Of a stretch of DNA of 64,000 nucleotides, positions 1 through 9,088 are shown in pieces. Below the pieces are notes generated by a model. That model was not told where the DNA came from and made no database searches. It was given only the letters and a program-made list of their open reading frames with translations. The translations under genes and the position numbers were made by a program. The DNA is from Anaerolineales bacterium (GTDB lineage: Bacteria > Chloroflexota > Anaerolineae > Anaerolineales > UBA6663), in NCBI GenBank assembly GCA_020850595.1, contig JADZEK010000159.1, forward strand, positions 1 to 64,000, written 5' to 3'. The number at the start of each line of letters is the position of its first letter. The first letter of the stretch is position 1.

Positions 1-68
1 GTAGACCTTACGGATCGGCGATTTGGGGAGCCGTACGCCCATGATTCTTGCCTAGCCGTAAGGTCTAC
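1..68. repeat. Perfect 13-bp inverted repeat, 42-nt spacer
   Basis: Positions 1-13 (GTAGACCTTACGG) are the exact reverse complement of 56-68. No gene lies inside. The region to the right is transposon debris, so it could be a mobile-element end, a protein-binding palindrome or a weak terminator. The left edge of the window hides its context. Confidence 0.6.
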
Positions 69-408
69 TGTGGTCGATTCCTCGTCTCTCTCAGGCACCC
101 AAACTGAATACCGAGTAAGGCTGCGCAGCAAATATCAGTGTAGCAAGAACGGCGATTGATTTCAAGGGGCACAGCGCGGTTACGGGAGCGAACCTGGCGC
201 GGGCGGCAGATGTACTTCGGCTGGGCGAATAGGTCGCCAGTGCTAGAGCCGATTCGGTACTTCGCCCTATGGCCTGTTTCTCCGGCTGTTTTTGTACTTG
301 TATCCAGCCGATCCGGCCGTAAACACGCGTGAGACAACTGCGATCCGAAACCTGCCCAACGCGCTCCAGAAAGCATCGCTTTACTACGTGCATGCCCTTG
401 GCCAGGTA
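69..408. other. Gene-free stretch left of the thyA-like remnant
   Basis: About 340 bases with only short overlapping open frames that show no recognisable motif. It lies downstream of the minus-strand thymidylate-synthase-like remnant. I see no convincing promoter, terminator or RNA gene. Confidence 0.4.
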
Positions 409-1320
409 TCAAGCACCTGCGGCAACGCGCGCCAGCCACCTTTCCCAGACCTGGCCCAGCACCGGGTTTGTGCAGAGGGACATGACCGCCCGGGCTGCAT
501 TGATCCAGCCGCGTCGGCGCGCCGCTTCGGCGGCAACCACTCGGAACATATCATGCAAGGCGGCCGGCAGCGTCTGCTCCTTGGCCCGAGCAACGAGCTG
601 AGCTTCAGTGAGCGCGGAGGATGCCAGCGCCTTAATCGCAGCTCCGAGCCTCGGAAAGACTAGCTGTGACTCGGGAAACGATAGTTCCAGTTTGTCCAAA
701 TTGGACTCCAGGCGGTGGTCGGCCCGCGTTGCTACGGACTTTAGCCCATCGGCATATGGGTGCAAGCTATCGCTAATGTGATTGTAGGTGCCTACCTCGA
801 TGCCAAGCCACCCGGCGATGAGTTCCTGCAATGTCGTAAACTGCACGAAGTTGTAGGGCGTGCCGAGGAACAAGTCATTGCTGCGCATCACCTGCAACCA
901 TTCCAGCCGGCCGTGACGCACCTTCAAAATAGATATCACATTGCAGGGGATATCTGCATCCGCCGGCGCACCATCCGGGTCCGGCAGATCTGCAGCCGCA
1001 TTCCAGATTTGCAGCACCACCTGGCGTGTGTTGGGTTGGCGCTGCAAGGCCCAGTAAGCGCGCTCCAGTTGGTCGATTCCAAAGTGTTGTCGGAGGCGAT
1101 GGTCATATGAGCCGTGATAGTGCTCCGCCGTACCCGCATACTGCGGAAGCTGCCTGTTCCAATAATTGAGAAAGGCGGCATCGTTCCGGCCGCTCACCAG
1201 CCACACGATTTCAGAAATCGCGAACGCCGGGTTAATGGGTGGCTCGCGGCTCACGACCCAGCGCTCGGTTGGACTGTGGATCGTAAAGGCCGCATGAAGG
1301 ACTTCAACCGTCTCGCCACT
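409..1320 (-). pseudogene. Thymidylate synthase-like protein, N-terminus lost
   Basis: The minus strand encodes about 300 residues of a ThyA-fold protein. Visible signatures are the N-terminal 'EIVWLVSGRND' segment, an active-site-like 'IPCN' Cys, and the nucleotide-binding stretch 'RSNDLFLGTPYN'. ThyA makes dTMP from dUMP; here the residue after the Cys is Asn rather than the usual His, and a family-specific C-terminal extension of about 120 residues follows. This fits a divergent ThyA-like group, so the substrate is uncertain. The frame stays open to 1785, but from about 1320 upstream it is only the antisense of a transposase, so the true start has been removed. Exact breakpoint uncertain by some tens of bases. 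Confidence 0.72.
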
Positions 1321-1821
1321 GCGGCTGGCCTGTCTGTGTATCACAGCGGTCAACCGCCCTTGCCCATCCGCTGGGTCCTGATCCGGGATCCGAAGGGGAA
1401 GTTCAAGACTCAGGCCCTGCTCTCGACCGATCTGAATGTGAAGCCAGTGCAGATGATCAAGTGGTTCGTCTTGAGATGGCAATTGGAGGTCACCCTGCAC
1501 GAAGTTCGCGAACACTTGGGCGTGGAGATCCAACGCCAGTGGTCGGACCTGGCGATCGTGCGGACCACGCCCGCCTTGCTGGCGTTGTTCTCGCTGGTGA
1601 CGCTCATGGCGCATCAGCACGCCAAACGCCGCAAGTTGCCTGTCCGACAAGCCGCCTGGTACCACAAGGCCCGGCCGACTTTCAGCGATGCCTTGGCGCT
1701 GGTGGGCCGGCAAATCTGGCAGCATGAGTGTTTTCCATGGGTCGCTTCGCCGGCCGACCACTCGAAAATGCCGATGACGGTTCAAAACCGGCTGCTTTCA
1801 GCCTTGTGTTACACGCCCTGA
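1320..1821 (+). pseudogene. DDE transposase C-terminal remnant (IS4/IS701-like)
   Basis: About 165 residues of the C-terminal part of an IS4/IS701-like DDE transposase. The evidence is the 'PIRWVLIRDPKGKF' strand and the 'WQLEVTLHEVREHLGVE' helix carrying the presumed catalytic Glu, then 'RQWSDLAIVRTTPALL'. The first two catalytic Asp regions are absent because the sequence upstream is the truncated thyA-like gene on the other strand. Terminal repeats and target duplications were not recognised. Inactive remnant; family assignment is from remembered motif similarity. Confidence 0.75.
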
Positions 1822-1931
1822 CGCCGTGGAACGGATGAAGTCCAGCTCAGCATACTACCTGCAAACGATGGCGGATGTCTCACTGCTCATGGGGAAGACC
1901 AGCAATTCGCAGCGATGCGCCACCTGTTTAG

Positions 1932-3059
1932 TCATAGGTGGATGCGTCTTCCCACTTCGACGGGCGACTGATATGCAGCCTCTAGCACCGCCTGGTTCTT
2001 CATCGCCCAGGCAAAATCCATCGAACTGGCAGGGCCTTCTTTGACCAATCGCAAGAAGTCCTCGATTGAGGACACATGCGCGGCGACTAGGGCTTCCATA
2101 AACGTCGTCGCCTCGCGGAACAGCTGCGGCCCCACATGCAACGACGGGTTGGACGCCTCTTCAGCCGGCATCCACCTTCCCGTTTGGGTTTGGTATAACA
2201 CCGCCTCACCGGGCTTCGCGAAGTCTACGGCCAGGCTTCCGCGCTCGCCGTAGATCTCGATCATGGAGGCCTGCTCGCGTCCGGCGGCCACGCGCGAGAC
2301 CTCGATCGTCCCCACTGCGCCCTGCTGCAGTCCGAGCGTGCAGAGAGCCCAGTCGTCCACATCCACAGCCTGGCGCTCCGAGCTTCCCGGCGCCAGGGGG
2401 CGCTCGACAATGTGAGTCCGCGTCTCGCCCTGCACCCAGGCAACCTCGCCCAGACTGGCTCGCAAGATGTCGATGAGGTGGATTCCAAGATCGGCCAGAG
2501 CGCCGCCGCCCGACTTCGATTTCTGCAATCTCCAAGTGAGCGGCCGTTCAGGGTTCAGGTAGCCGCCATGGAGCATCGCCATTCGGAAATGCAGGGGCCG
2601 GCCGACAGCCCCGGATGAAACGGCTTGGATGAGTTGCCGGATCGCAGGCAGATAGCGAAACACGAAAGCGACATGCGTCCGCACGCCGGCGCGCGCGGTG
2701 ACTTCCACCATCCGCCGTGCCTCCTCGAGGTCGCGCGCTAACGGCTTTTCGCAGTATACGTGCGCGCCCATCCTGCAGGCCTGCTCGGTGTAGAGGGCAT
2801 GCGAGGCGTTGGGCGTGCAGATGTCCAGCACGTCCAACTCTTCAGCCCACAGGCGTTCATGCGCCACGCGGACGGGCGGCGAACCCAGCTCCTCGATAAG
2901 CGCGGGGTTGACCCGGTGGGCGGGTCGCACATAGAGCGCAAATTCGAACTCGGGTAGCCCGGAGTCCTTCCGTACCTGCAACTGGCGATAGGCGCGGGCA
3001 TGGATCTGGCCGATCATGCCCAGACCAACCAGGCCGATGCGCAGAGGCCTCGCCTTCAC
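1932..3059 (-). CDS. Gfo/Idh/MocA-family NAD(P)-dependent oxidoreductase
   Basis: A 375-aa protein with an N-terminal Rossmann motif ('IGLVGLGMIG' near residues 8-17) and the family's 'EKP' motif ('YCEKPLARD', around residue 103). These enzymes oxidise or reduce sugars, inositols or sugar amines using NAD(P). The start codon overlaps the stop of the enzyme I gene by 4 bases, so the two are translationally coupled at the end of the PTS operon. This suggests a role in processing the sugar imported by the PTS. Substrate cannot be read from sequence. Length is normal for the family. Confidence 0.88.
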   Translation of the reverse strand: MKARPLRIGLVGLGMIGQIHARAYRQLQVRKDSGLPEFEFALYVRPAHRVNPALIEELGSPPVRVAHERLWAEELDVLDICTPNASHALYTEQACRMGAHVYCEKPLARDLEEARRMVEVTARAGVRTHVAFVFRYLPAIRQLIQAVSSGAVGRPLHFRMAMLHGGYLNPERPLTWRLQKSKSGGGALADLGIHLIDILRASLGEVAWVQGETRTHIVERPLAPGSSERQAVDVDDWALCTLGLQQGAVGTIEVSRVAAGREQASMIEIYGERGSLAVDFAKPGEAVLYQTQTGRWMPAEEASNPSLHVGPQLFREATTFMEALVAAHVSSIEDFLRLVKEGPASSMDFAWAMKNQAVLEAAYQSPVEVGRRIHL

Positions 3060-4822
3060 GCAAGGCCCTCGCCAGAGTTGGGCGTGATAGGGCCCTCAAC
3101 CGCAGAAGCCACTTGGGCATTTCGAACAGCCTGCCGGGCCTCGCTTGAACTCTCCAGCTCCAGGACTCGTCGGGCGATGGCCTGGCTCGAGGCCATGGAC
3201 CAGCGCCGGATCGTGTGCTTGGCGGCCGGGATGCGACCTGGCGCCATGCTCAATTCGTCCACGCCCAGCCCGAGCAGCACTGGGATCGCTTCCAGATCGC
3301 CGGCGAGCTCGCCGCACACGCCGACCCAGATACTGTTTGCGTGCGCGGCCCGGACCACCGGCTCGATCTGCCGGAAGATTGCCGGGTGACAGGAGTCGGC
3401 CAGTGCCGAGATCTTGGCGTTCGTGCGATCGGCCGCGAAGGTGTATTGGGTCAGATCGTTGGTACCGATGCTGAAGAAGTCCACCTCACGGGCAAAGGTC
3501 TCGGCCAGCACCACCGCCGAGGGGATCTCGACCATCATACCCACCTGAACGCGCTCGGCCACGTCCACACCTTCCGCGACGAGCTCCTGCCGGGCTTCAT
3601 CCAGCAAGGCCTTAGCGCGGCGGAACTCCTCCGGCACGGCGATCATCGGAAACATGAGGCGCACATCGTGTCCGCGCGCCGCGCGCCACAAGGCGCGCAG
3701 CTGGACCTTGAAGAAGTCGGGCTGATCCAGGCAGACCCGGATGGCCCGCCAGCCCAGGAACGGGTTGGCTTCCTGCCCCAGGCTCAAGTAGGCCGGGCAT
3801 TTGTCCCCGCCAATGTCGAGCGTCCGGATCGTCACCGGCCGCATCGCCAGGACCTCGAGGATCGCACGATAGCCCTCCACCTGCACCGGCTCGGAGGGCG
3901 CCTGCTGGTCGTTCATGTACAGAAACTCGGTCCGCAACAGGCCCACGCCTTCGGCGCCCAGGTCCAGGGCCAGCCGGGCGTCCTCGACGCTCCCGATGTT
4001 GGCAACGATCTCCACGCGGATGCCATCGACCGTCCGAGCGCTATCGTGCGCGTGTGCGCGGGCTAGGCGCTTCTGCTCGGCTTGGGCGTCATGCAGGCGT
4101 CGGTAGTCCGCCACGGTCGCTGGGTCTGGATCGACAATCACGTCGCCGGTCGTTCCGTTGGCCAGCGCGAGCACGCCGCCGGGCACCGCACGCAAGGCGT
4201 CTCCCACGCCCACGATGGCGGGCAGCCCCAGCGCACGAGACAGGATGGCCGCATGCGAGAGCGGCCCGCCCTGACAGGTGCAGAACCCGAGCAGCTTCGT
4301 CGCGTCGAGCGTCATCGTGTCGGAGGGAAGGAGGTCCTCGGCCAGCAAGAGCACGGGCTCGGGCAGGTCGGCCAGGGTCACGTCGGGCAGCCCCAGAAGC
4401 TGGCGTAGGACGCGCGCGCCGATATCGCGCACGTCCACGGCCCGGGCTTGCAGGTATTCGTCCGGGAGCGATTCTAGGCGGCTGGCGTGAAAGTCCACGG
4501 CCGCCATCCAGGCGCGCTCAGCCGGCAGGCGATCCTGGCGGAGACCTTGCTCGACGATTTCCCACAGGTCCGGGTCATCGAGCATGATGAGATGCGTGTC
4601 GAAGATGGCCTGTTGCTCGGCCTGCCGGTTCCGGGTTGGATCGTTCAGAAAGGCCAGAGTGGATTCCCGAACGCGCTGGCTCGCGCCGCGCAGGCGCTGC
4701 CGCTCGACCTCGGGGAGCTCCGCCGGCCGATCCGGCACTGCCAGTGGCGCGTCCTGGAGCCAGATGGTTTTCCCGATGGCGATGCCGGGTGCGGCTGGCA
4801 CACCTTTCAAGCGATGGCTCAT
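3056..4822 (-). CDS. ptsI: PTS enzyme I (phosphoenolpyruvate-protein phosphotransferase)
   Basis: A 588-aa enzyme I that takes phosphate from PEP and passes it to HPr in the cytoplasm. The phosphorylated His is His190 in 'GGPLSHAAILSR', almost the same numbering as the Escherichia coli enzyme. The PEP-binding barrel follows, with 'RTEFLYM', 'ANPFLGWRAIR', 'GMMVEIPSAV' and 'FSIGTNDLTQY'; the near-C-terminal 'VCGELAGD' supplies the catalytic Cys. A good ribosome site (AGGAG, 6 nt upstream) supports the start. It lies downstream of the HPr gene after a 214-base gap and overlaps the oxidoreductase start. Full length and apparently functional. Confidence 0.96.
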   Translation of the reverse strand: MSHRLKGVPAAPGIAIGKTIWLQDAPLAVPDRPAELPEVERQRLRGASQRVRESTLAFLNDPTRNRQAEQQAIFDTHLIMLDDPDLWEIVEQGLRQDRLPAERAWMAAVDFHASRLESLPDEYLQARAVDVRDIGARVLRQLLGLPDVTLADLPEPVLLLAEDLLPSDTMTLDATKLLGFCTCQGGPLSHAAILSRALGLPAIVGVGDALRAVPGGVLALANGTTGDVIVDPDPATVADYRRLHDAQAEQKRLARAHAHDSARTVDGIRVEIVANIGSVEDARLALDLGAEGVGLLRTEFLYMNDQQAPSEPVQVEGYRAILEVLAMRPVTIRTLDIGGDKCPAYLSLGQEANPFLGWRAIRVCLDQPDFFKVQLRALWRAARGHDVRLMFPMIAVPEEFRRAKALLDEARQELVAEGVDVAERVQVGMMVEIPSAVVLAETFAREVDFFSIGTNDLTQYTFAADRTNAKISALADSCHPAIFRQIEPVVRAAHANSIWVGVCGELAGDLEAIPVLLGLGVDELSMAPGRIPAAKHTIRRWSMASSQAIARRVLELESSSEARQAVRNAQVASAVEGPITPNSGEGLA

Positions 4823-5036
4823 GCGTGTCTCCTGTGCGCCGTGACGACCAGCTGGCCGGTATGGTTCGTGAGCAACGCCGGTCCCTGAGGAAGGGGACCG
4901 CCCCCTTTGACCCGCGCGAGCGGCCTTGCGTCAGCAAGAAGGGAAACGGCGAGGCACCCAAAGACGGGATCGCGGGTTCGCGTAGGCCATAGGACTCGAC
5001 AATGAAACAACCCGGAAGCTGTCCGGCGATCGCGAG

Positions 5037-5351
5037 TCAGTTGTTGGGCCGCTCGGGAGACGAAGCCCGCTCGGGCGCCCCGGTTGCCTGCCCCTCGAAA
5101 TCGCGTTCCACCAGCGATTTGAGGTCCTCCACGGCCTCGACCTCGTCCACGCCGTCCGCGCAGATCGTAATCTCGGAGTTCTTAACGGCACCGACGGCCA
5201 GTACGCCCAGGATGCTCTTGGCATTGCCACGGCGGTTGCCATGAAGCACCCAGATGGTGGACTGGTATTTACCAGCGGTCCGAATAAAGAGGGCCGCGGG
5301 GCGGGCATGCAGACCCACCTCGCCCCGGATGACCACGTTCACTTCAACCAT
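5037..5351 (-). CDS. ptsH: Phosphocarrier protein HPr
   Basis: A 104-aa HPr. The start at 5351 is chosen because it has a strong upstream ribosome site (GAGGAAGAG) and puts both landmark residues at their canonical numbers: His15 in 'GLHARPA' and Ser46 in 'AKSILGV'. His15 receives phosphate from enzyme I and hands it to IIA. Ser46 is the HPr-kinase site used in Gram-positive carbon control, though no HPr kinase gene is present here. The protein has a slightly long, polar C-terminal tail. It sits between the IIA gene (74-base gap) and enzyme I. Confidence 0.95.
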   Translation of the reverse strand: MVEVNVVIRGEVGLHARPAALFIRTAGKYQSTIWVLHGNRRGNAKSILGVLAVGAVKNSEITICADGVDEVEAVEDLKSLVERDFEGQATGAPERASSPERPNN

Positions 5352-5425
5352 GCTATGCTCTTCCTCTGCGCGGCCGTCACGGACGGGCGGAATCTCGCTC
5401 ACGCTCCGTGGCAGCCCGCAACCCG

Positions 5426-5782
5426 TTAGTGTTGGAGCTTCTTTTCCAGGTTCTGGACCAGGGCGGCCAGGCGCTGGGCAACCAGGCGCTCCGACATGGC
5501 AATCATCAACGTGTCCTGGGCATGTGTCAAAAGCAGCGTCAGGCGCACGTCCTCTCCGCGGGCCTCCGCCTGGATCAACTCGGTCTGCACATTGTGCGCC
5601 GCGCTGATCTCATCACCCGCCTGGGCGAGCTTTTCCTCGCAGGCTGGGTACTTGCTGCCTTCAATGTCTTTGAAGGCCTCGAACACCAGCGAACGCGCAT
5701 TGCCGGCGTGGATGATCACCTGCGTGGCAATCTGAATCGATTTGGACTCGGCGTCCCCGTTATCCGTCATCTCGATGCCCAT
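5426..5782 (-). CDS. PTS lactose/cellobiose-family IIA component
   Basis: About 118 aa, typical for the LacF/ChbA family. The phospho-accepting His is His87 in 'LTLLLTHAQDTLM'; N-terminal helices carry 'IIHAGNARSLVFEA'. It relays phosphate from HPr to the IIB cysteine. The frame is open further upstream to 5908, but that extension crosses a 14-bp inverted repeat and is low-complexity and basic. I therefore start at 5782; an ATG at 5770 is the alternative. Lies downstream of the IIC gene, separated by about 150 bases that hold a stem-loop. Confidence 0.9.
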   Translation of the reverse strand: MGIEMTDNGDAESKSIQIATQVIIHAGNARSLVFEAFKDIEGSKYPACEEKLAQAGDEISAAHNVQTELIQAEARGEDVRLTLLLTHAQDTLMIAMSERLVAQRLAALVQNLEKKLQH

Positions 5783-5834
5783 CGCTTTCTTCGAGTTGGA
5801 GCGTCGTCGCTCCCGGCTCTTGTGTTCAAGCGCG

Positions 5835-5886
5835 GAAGAGCCTCTGCCAGCCCGGCTGCTCGGCTTGCGGTCGGCAGAGGCTCTTC
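5835..5886 (-). promoter_or_regulatory. Strong stem-loop between PTS IIC and IIA genes
   Basis: Positions 5835-5848 and 5873-5886 are perfect 14-bp inverted repeats (GAAGAGCCTCTGCC) around a 24-nt loop. It lies in the gap between the IIC stop and the IIA start. No T-run follows on the minus strand, so it is more likely an RNA-processing or differential-expression element than a simple terminator. This is an inference. Confidence 0.6.
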
Positions 5887-5933
5887 TCGATTCCGCAATC
5901 CTCGGCATCCGGTCATGGATGCTGAGGTGACGC

Positions 5934-7223
5934 TTATCGTGCCGCTGGCGCCAGACTGGCAGTCGCCGCGCCCTCAGCCCTGGCCTCGACCGCTTCCGCC
6001 CGTTCGCGCGCGATCAAGATCTTCTCATACGCCTTCAGGAACGGATACCAGATCAGCCCGTTCAGGATGATCTCGATCACCAGGAGCACGACGCCGCGCC
6101 AGTCCTGGTTGAACAAGAAGGTTGAGAAGCCCACCGGCACCCAGGGGATGACGGCTGGCACGAAGGGCTTCGTCACCAAGTCGAAGTTCATCGCCAGCCA
6201 GACCAGTGTCGGGTTCAGGATCCCGGAGTTAATGATGTACGGAATGACCAGAATGGGGTTAAAGGCGATTGGGAGCCCAAAAACCAGCGGTTCGCTGATG
6301 TTCATCAGCGTCGGCGCCAGGGCCACGCGACCGAGCGATTTGATCGTGGTCGACTTCGAGAACTGCATCAGGAAGACCAAGGCCAGCGGCGCCCCGGTCC
6401 CGCCGATCACGACCCAGCCGATCAAGGTCTGGATCGTGTTGATATGCACGGGCGCCAGACCTTGCGCAACGAGGCCGGCATTCTCGCCGACGGCCGCCAT
6501 CCACAACGGGAATAGCACGCCGAAGAAGACCGCGCCATTGATGCCCACCGCGAAGACGGCCGTGAGCAGGAAGCAGATGAACACGAAGCCGATGTAGGTA
6601 TCCGTGGCCTGCAGGACTGGGGCCATGACTGTGGCCAGGATGGTATGCAGGTCGACGTTGGCCACGTAGGCGACCAGCCAGGCGACCACGATCACGACCG
6701 TGCCAGGGATGAGCGGCGCGAACCATTCAGCCACGAAGTCGGGCATGCCCTTGCCGCCGATGATCCAGTTCTGTTTATAGAAGAGGCCAATCACCTCGCC
6801 GGTGAAGAGCGCCGCCACGATCGCGACGAACAGGCCCGTCGCGCCGAGCAGGCTGAAGTTGCTCACCAGGAAGGCGCCGTTGGAAAAGTCCGGTCGGGTC
6901 AGGATCAGGAAGACCACGATGGAGAAGAGGCCCACCAGCGGCGCGTTGAGGCTGTGCCACTCTGCCACCGCCGCCCCGATCGTGTAGGCCAGGACCATCC
7001 CCAGCAGGCCGAAGGTCAGGTTCGTCATTACAGCCAGGGGAATAGTGGCAGTGGGCGCGAAGATCAACAACAGATTGGAGAGGATCTGAAACACCGCCCC
7101 GACCAGCAGGAAGGGCATGACCCTCATGAAGCCGGTGAGGATGGCCGCGATCAGGCGCATCTGGGTGAACCTCACCAGCGGCGGAGCCAACTTCTCACTG
7201 AACCAGTTCATTGTTGCGTTCAT
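5934..7223 (-). CDS. PTS lactose/cellobiose-family IIC permease
   Basis: A 429-aa integral membrane protein with about ten hydrophobic segments. It matches the CelB/ChbC class: N-terminal 'FMRVMPFLLVGAVFQ', central 'INGAVFFGVLFPLWMAAVG', and the conserved 'NISEPLVFGLPIAFNP' loop that forms part of the sugar site (residues about 310-325). It imports a beta-glucoside or chitobiose-type disaccharide while IIB phosphorylates it. Encoded between the IIB and IIA genes in one operon. The specific sugar is not determined. Confidence 0.93.
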   Translation of the reverse strand: MNATMNWFSEKLAPPLVRFTQMRLIAAILTGFMRVMPFLLVGAVFQILSNLLLIFAPTATIPLAVMTNLTFGLLGMVLAYTIGAAVAEWHSLNAPLVGLFSIVVFLILTRPDFSNGAFLVSNFSLLGATGLFVAIVAALFTGEVIGLFYKQNWIIGGKGMPDFVAEWFAPLIPGTVVIVVAWLVAYVANVDLHTILATVMAPVLQATDTYIGFVFICFLLTAVFAVGINGAVFFGVLFPLWMAAVGENAGLVAQGLAPVHINTIQTLIGWVVIGGTGAPLALVFLMQFSKSTTIKSLGRVALAPTLMNISEPLVFGLPIAFNPILVIPYIINSGILNPTLVWLAMNFDLVTKPFVPAVIPWVPVGFSTFLFNQDWRGVVLLVIEIILNGLIWYPFLKAYEKILIARERAEAVEARAEGAATASLAPAAR

Positions 7224-7301
7224 GCTTGGTCTCCTCGGGATCTCAAGACGGATGAAAGGGTTGATTCGGATCAGGCTGACTCGCGCGCTGCCAGTCGTCG
7301 C

Positions 7302-7628
7302 TCAGGCGGCCGGCGGCGCGTTCGGATCGAGGGATTTCAGGGCCAGATCTAGCGTCGCGTTGCCGTCCATGCGGCCGTACACAACCGGATCGATCAGCAC
7401 AAAGCCTTTCTTCTTCTCCATGCAGATCTGCCGCAGGCGCTTTTCCATGAAGCGCGCCTGCGGCGCCAGTAGGGCGACATCGATCTTGTCGATCTGCTTG
7501 TCGAACTCGGATTCGGACTTCGCCGATACCTCGCCCGCGACACCGCGGGTCTTCATCGCGGACTGGATGCGCTGGACTAAGAAGGACGTCGAGCACCCCG
7601 CGGTACAGAAGAGCATGATCCGGATCAT
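7302..7628 (-). CDS. PTS lactose/cellobiose-family IIB component
   Basis: A 108-aa cytoplasmic domain protein. The phosphorylated Cys8 is in 'MLFCTAGCSTSFLV', matching the CxxGxST signature of cellobiose-family IIB proteins; the internal Cys12 replaces a common Met. It receives phosphate from IIA and transfers it to the incoming sugar at IIC. It starts 38 bases after the GH4 glycosidase stop and ends 78 bases before the IIC start, so it belongs to the same transcript. Confidence 0.92.
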   Translation of the reverse strand: MIRIMLFCTAGCSTSFLVQRIQSAMKTRGVAGEVSAKSESEFDKQIDKIDVALLAPQARFMEKRLRQICMEKKKGFVLIDPVVYGRMDGNATLDLALKSLDPNAPPAA

Positions 7629-7666
7629 GGCTGGCCTCCTTTGCGTCTTGGTCCCGGAGAAGCCGG

Positions 7667-9088
7667 CTAGGCTTTCAAGGGATTCCGACCTTGCTCCAGA
7701 GTGGCGATCGTCTGGCTGAACTGGGGCAGGTTCGCCTTGTTGGCGCAGAGCATTTCGTCCAGGGCCCCCTTAGCTTGATTGAAAGACGTGATGAGCGGGT
7801 TGGCGATCAGGGCCTCCAGCGCCGTGTGATAGCAGCCCGTCACGGCCGCCTCCACCGCGAGCAGCTCGTAGTTCTTGGCAGACTGGATGAAGGAGAGCAT
7901 GTGCCTGGGCATGTCGATCCCGAGCGCCATCGGGTAGATCCCCGACCGGTTGACCAGCGCCGTCGCCGTAACCACATCGTTCCGGTCCAACCCGTAGAAG
8001 GAACCGTTGTTGGGGATGTCCACGCCGTGGACCTCGTACTTGTCGTTCCAGACGGCGCTGACCACCGAAAGGCCCGCCTCGGCGTAGCCGCGGCCGCCGC
8101 GCGACTTCTTGACCAGTTCGTAGCCCGCGAAGTTGCCCTCTTCGTATAGGTCCATGGTCAGGTCTTCGAGCGCCTTGACGAAGTGGGCGCGGGTGGGCAG
8201 TGTCGTGGGATCGATGTCCTTCAAGATGTCCCCGAGCTGCGCCCGCGCGTACTCCAGGAACTGCGGCCAGTGCCGGGCCATGTGGATGTGGTCCTCGAGC
8301 GCTTCGGGCAGCAAATAGTAGAAGCGCGGGTAGGGTCCCAACAGGAACCAGCCCGCGAACTTCTGGATGTCGATTTCGGCCATCTCCGTCCGCAGGGGCG
8401 GGATGTTGGCCTCGATCCAGGTGTAGAAGCGCTCCATGTGGGACTGGGTGATATCCACGCCCTTATGGAAGATGCGGGCAAACACCAAATGGTTGAGGCC
8501 CATGTACTGGACAAAGATGTCCTTCGGGTTCGCGTTCAGGGCGCCCGTTGCCATCTCTTTGACCACCGTCGGGCCATTGCACAGCCCCGCGAACTTCACC
8601 TTGCTGTGGCGGTTGAGGGCTTCCGACAACAGGCCCGATGGGTTGGCGAGGTTGATCAGCCAGGCATTCGGGGAGCTGTACTCCTCCATCGCGTGGGCGA
8701 TCTCGAGCATGGCAGGGATGTTGCGCAGCCCCATCAACAATCCGCCAGGGGCCGTGGTCTCCTGCCCGATCAGGCCGTACTTGAGCGGGATGGTCTCGTC
8801 CAGGATCCGGCTTGGGGCCTGGCCGACGCGAATGCACGTGACCACGAAGTCGGCGTCCTTCACGGCGTCGCAGAGATCGGTAGTCGTGCGCACCTTGATG
8901 TCGGAGTTCAACGATTTCAGCAGCTTGCGCGTAAAGGTCGCGACCTTCTCGAGCCGCTGCTCGTCGATATCCATTAGGACCCACTCGCCGATGGGCAGCT
9001 CGTCCTTGAGGGTGACCAGAATCTCGCCGAAATTAGGGGTGTAGGAGCTACCGCCGCCCACCAGCGCCAGCTTGATTGACTTCGCCAT
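7667..9088 (-). CDS. GH4 family 6-phospho-beta-glucosidase-like enzyme
   Basis: A 473-aa glycoside hydrolase family 4 protein. It has the N-terminal NAD-binding motif 'LALVGGGSSYTP', the metal-ligand Cys in 'GLCNGPT', and the metal-ligand His in 'MGLNHLVFARI'. GH4 enzymes use NAD and a divalent metal in a redox-assisted cleavage of 6-phospho-glycosides. In this operon it would split the phosphorylated disaccharide delivered by the PTS. Its ATG overlaps the TetR stop (TAATG), so the two are translationally coupled. Alpha versus beta specificity is inferred from the lactose/cellobiose-type PTS partner. Confidence 0.9.
   Translation of the reverse strand: MAKSIKLALVGGGSSYTPNFGEILVTLKDELPIGEWVLMDIDEQRLEKVATFTRKLLKSLNSDIKVRTTTDLCDAVKDADFVVTCIRVGQAPSRILDETIPLKYGLIGQETTAPGGLLMGLRNIPAMLEIAHAMEEYSSPNAWLINLANPSGLLSEALNRHSKVKFAGLCNGPTVVKEMATGALNANPKDIFVQYMGLNHLVFARIFHKGVDITQSHMERFYTWIEANIPPLRTEMAEIDIQKFAGWFLLGPYPRFYYLLPEALEDHIHMARHWPQFLEYARAQLGDILKDIDPTTLPTRAHFVKALEDLTMDLYEEGNFAGYELVKKSRGGRGYAEAGLSVVSAVWNDKYEVHGVDIPNNGSFYGLDRNDVVTATALVNRSGIYPMALGIDMPRHMLSFIQSAKNYELLAVEAAVTGCYHTALEALIANPLITSFNQAKGALDEMLCANKANLPQFSQTIATLEQGRNPLKA

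Noticed and set aside
409-1785. One continuous 458-aa minus-strand protein
   Set aside because: Only the C-terminal two thirds resemble thymidylate synthase; the first ~155 codons are the antisense of a recognisable transposase fragment.
3215-4066. 283-codon plus-strand frame inside ptsI
   Set aside because: Antisense shadow of enzyme I, rich in His, Gln and Arg, without any motif.
5783-5908. N-terminal extension of the PTS IIA protein
   Set aside because: It would translate a perfect 14-bp inverted repeat and gives a basic low-complexity leader not found in the family.
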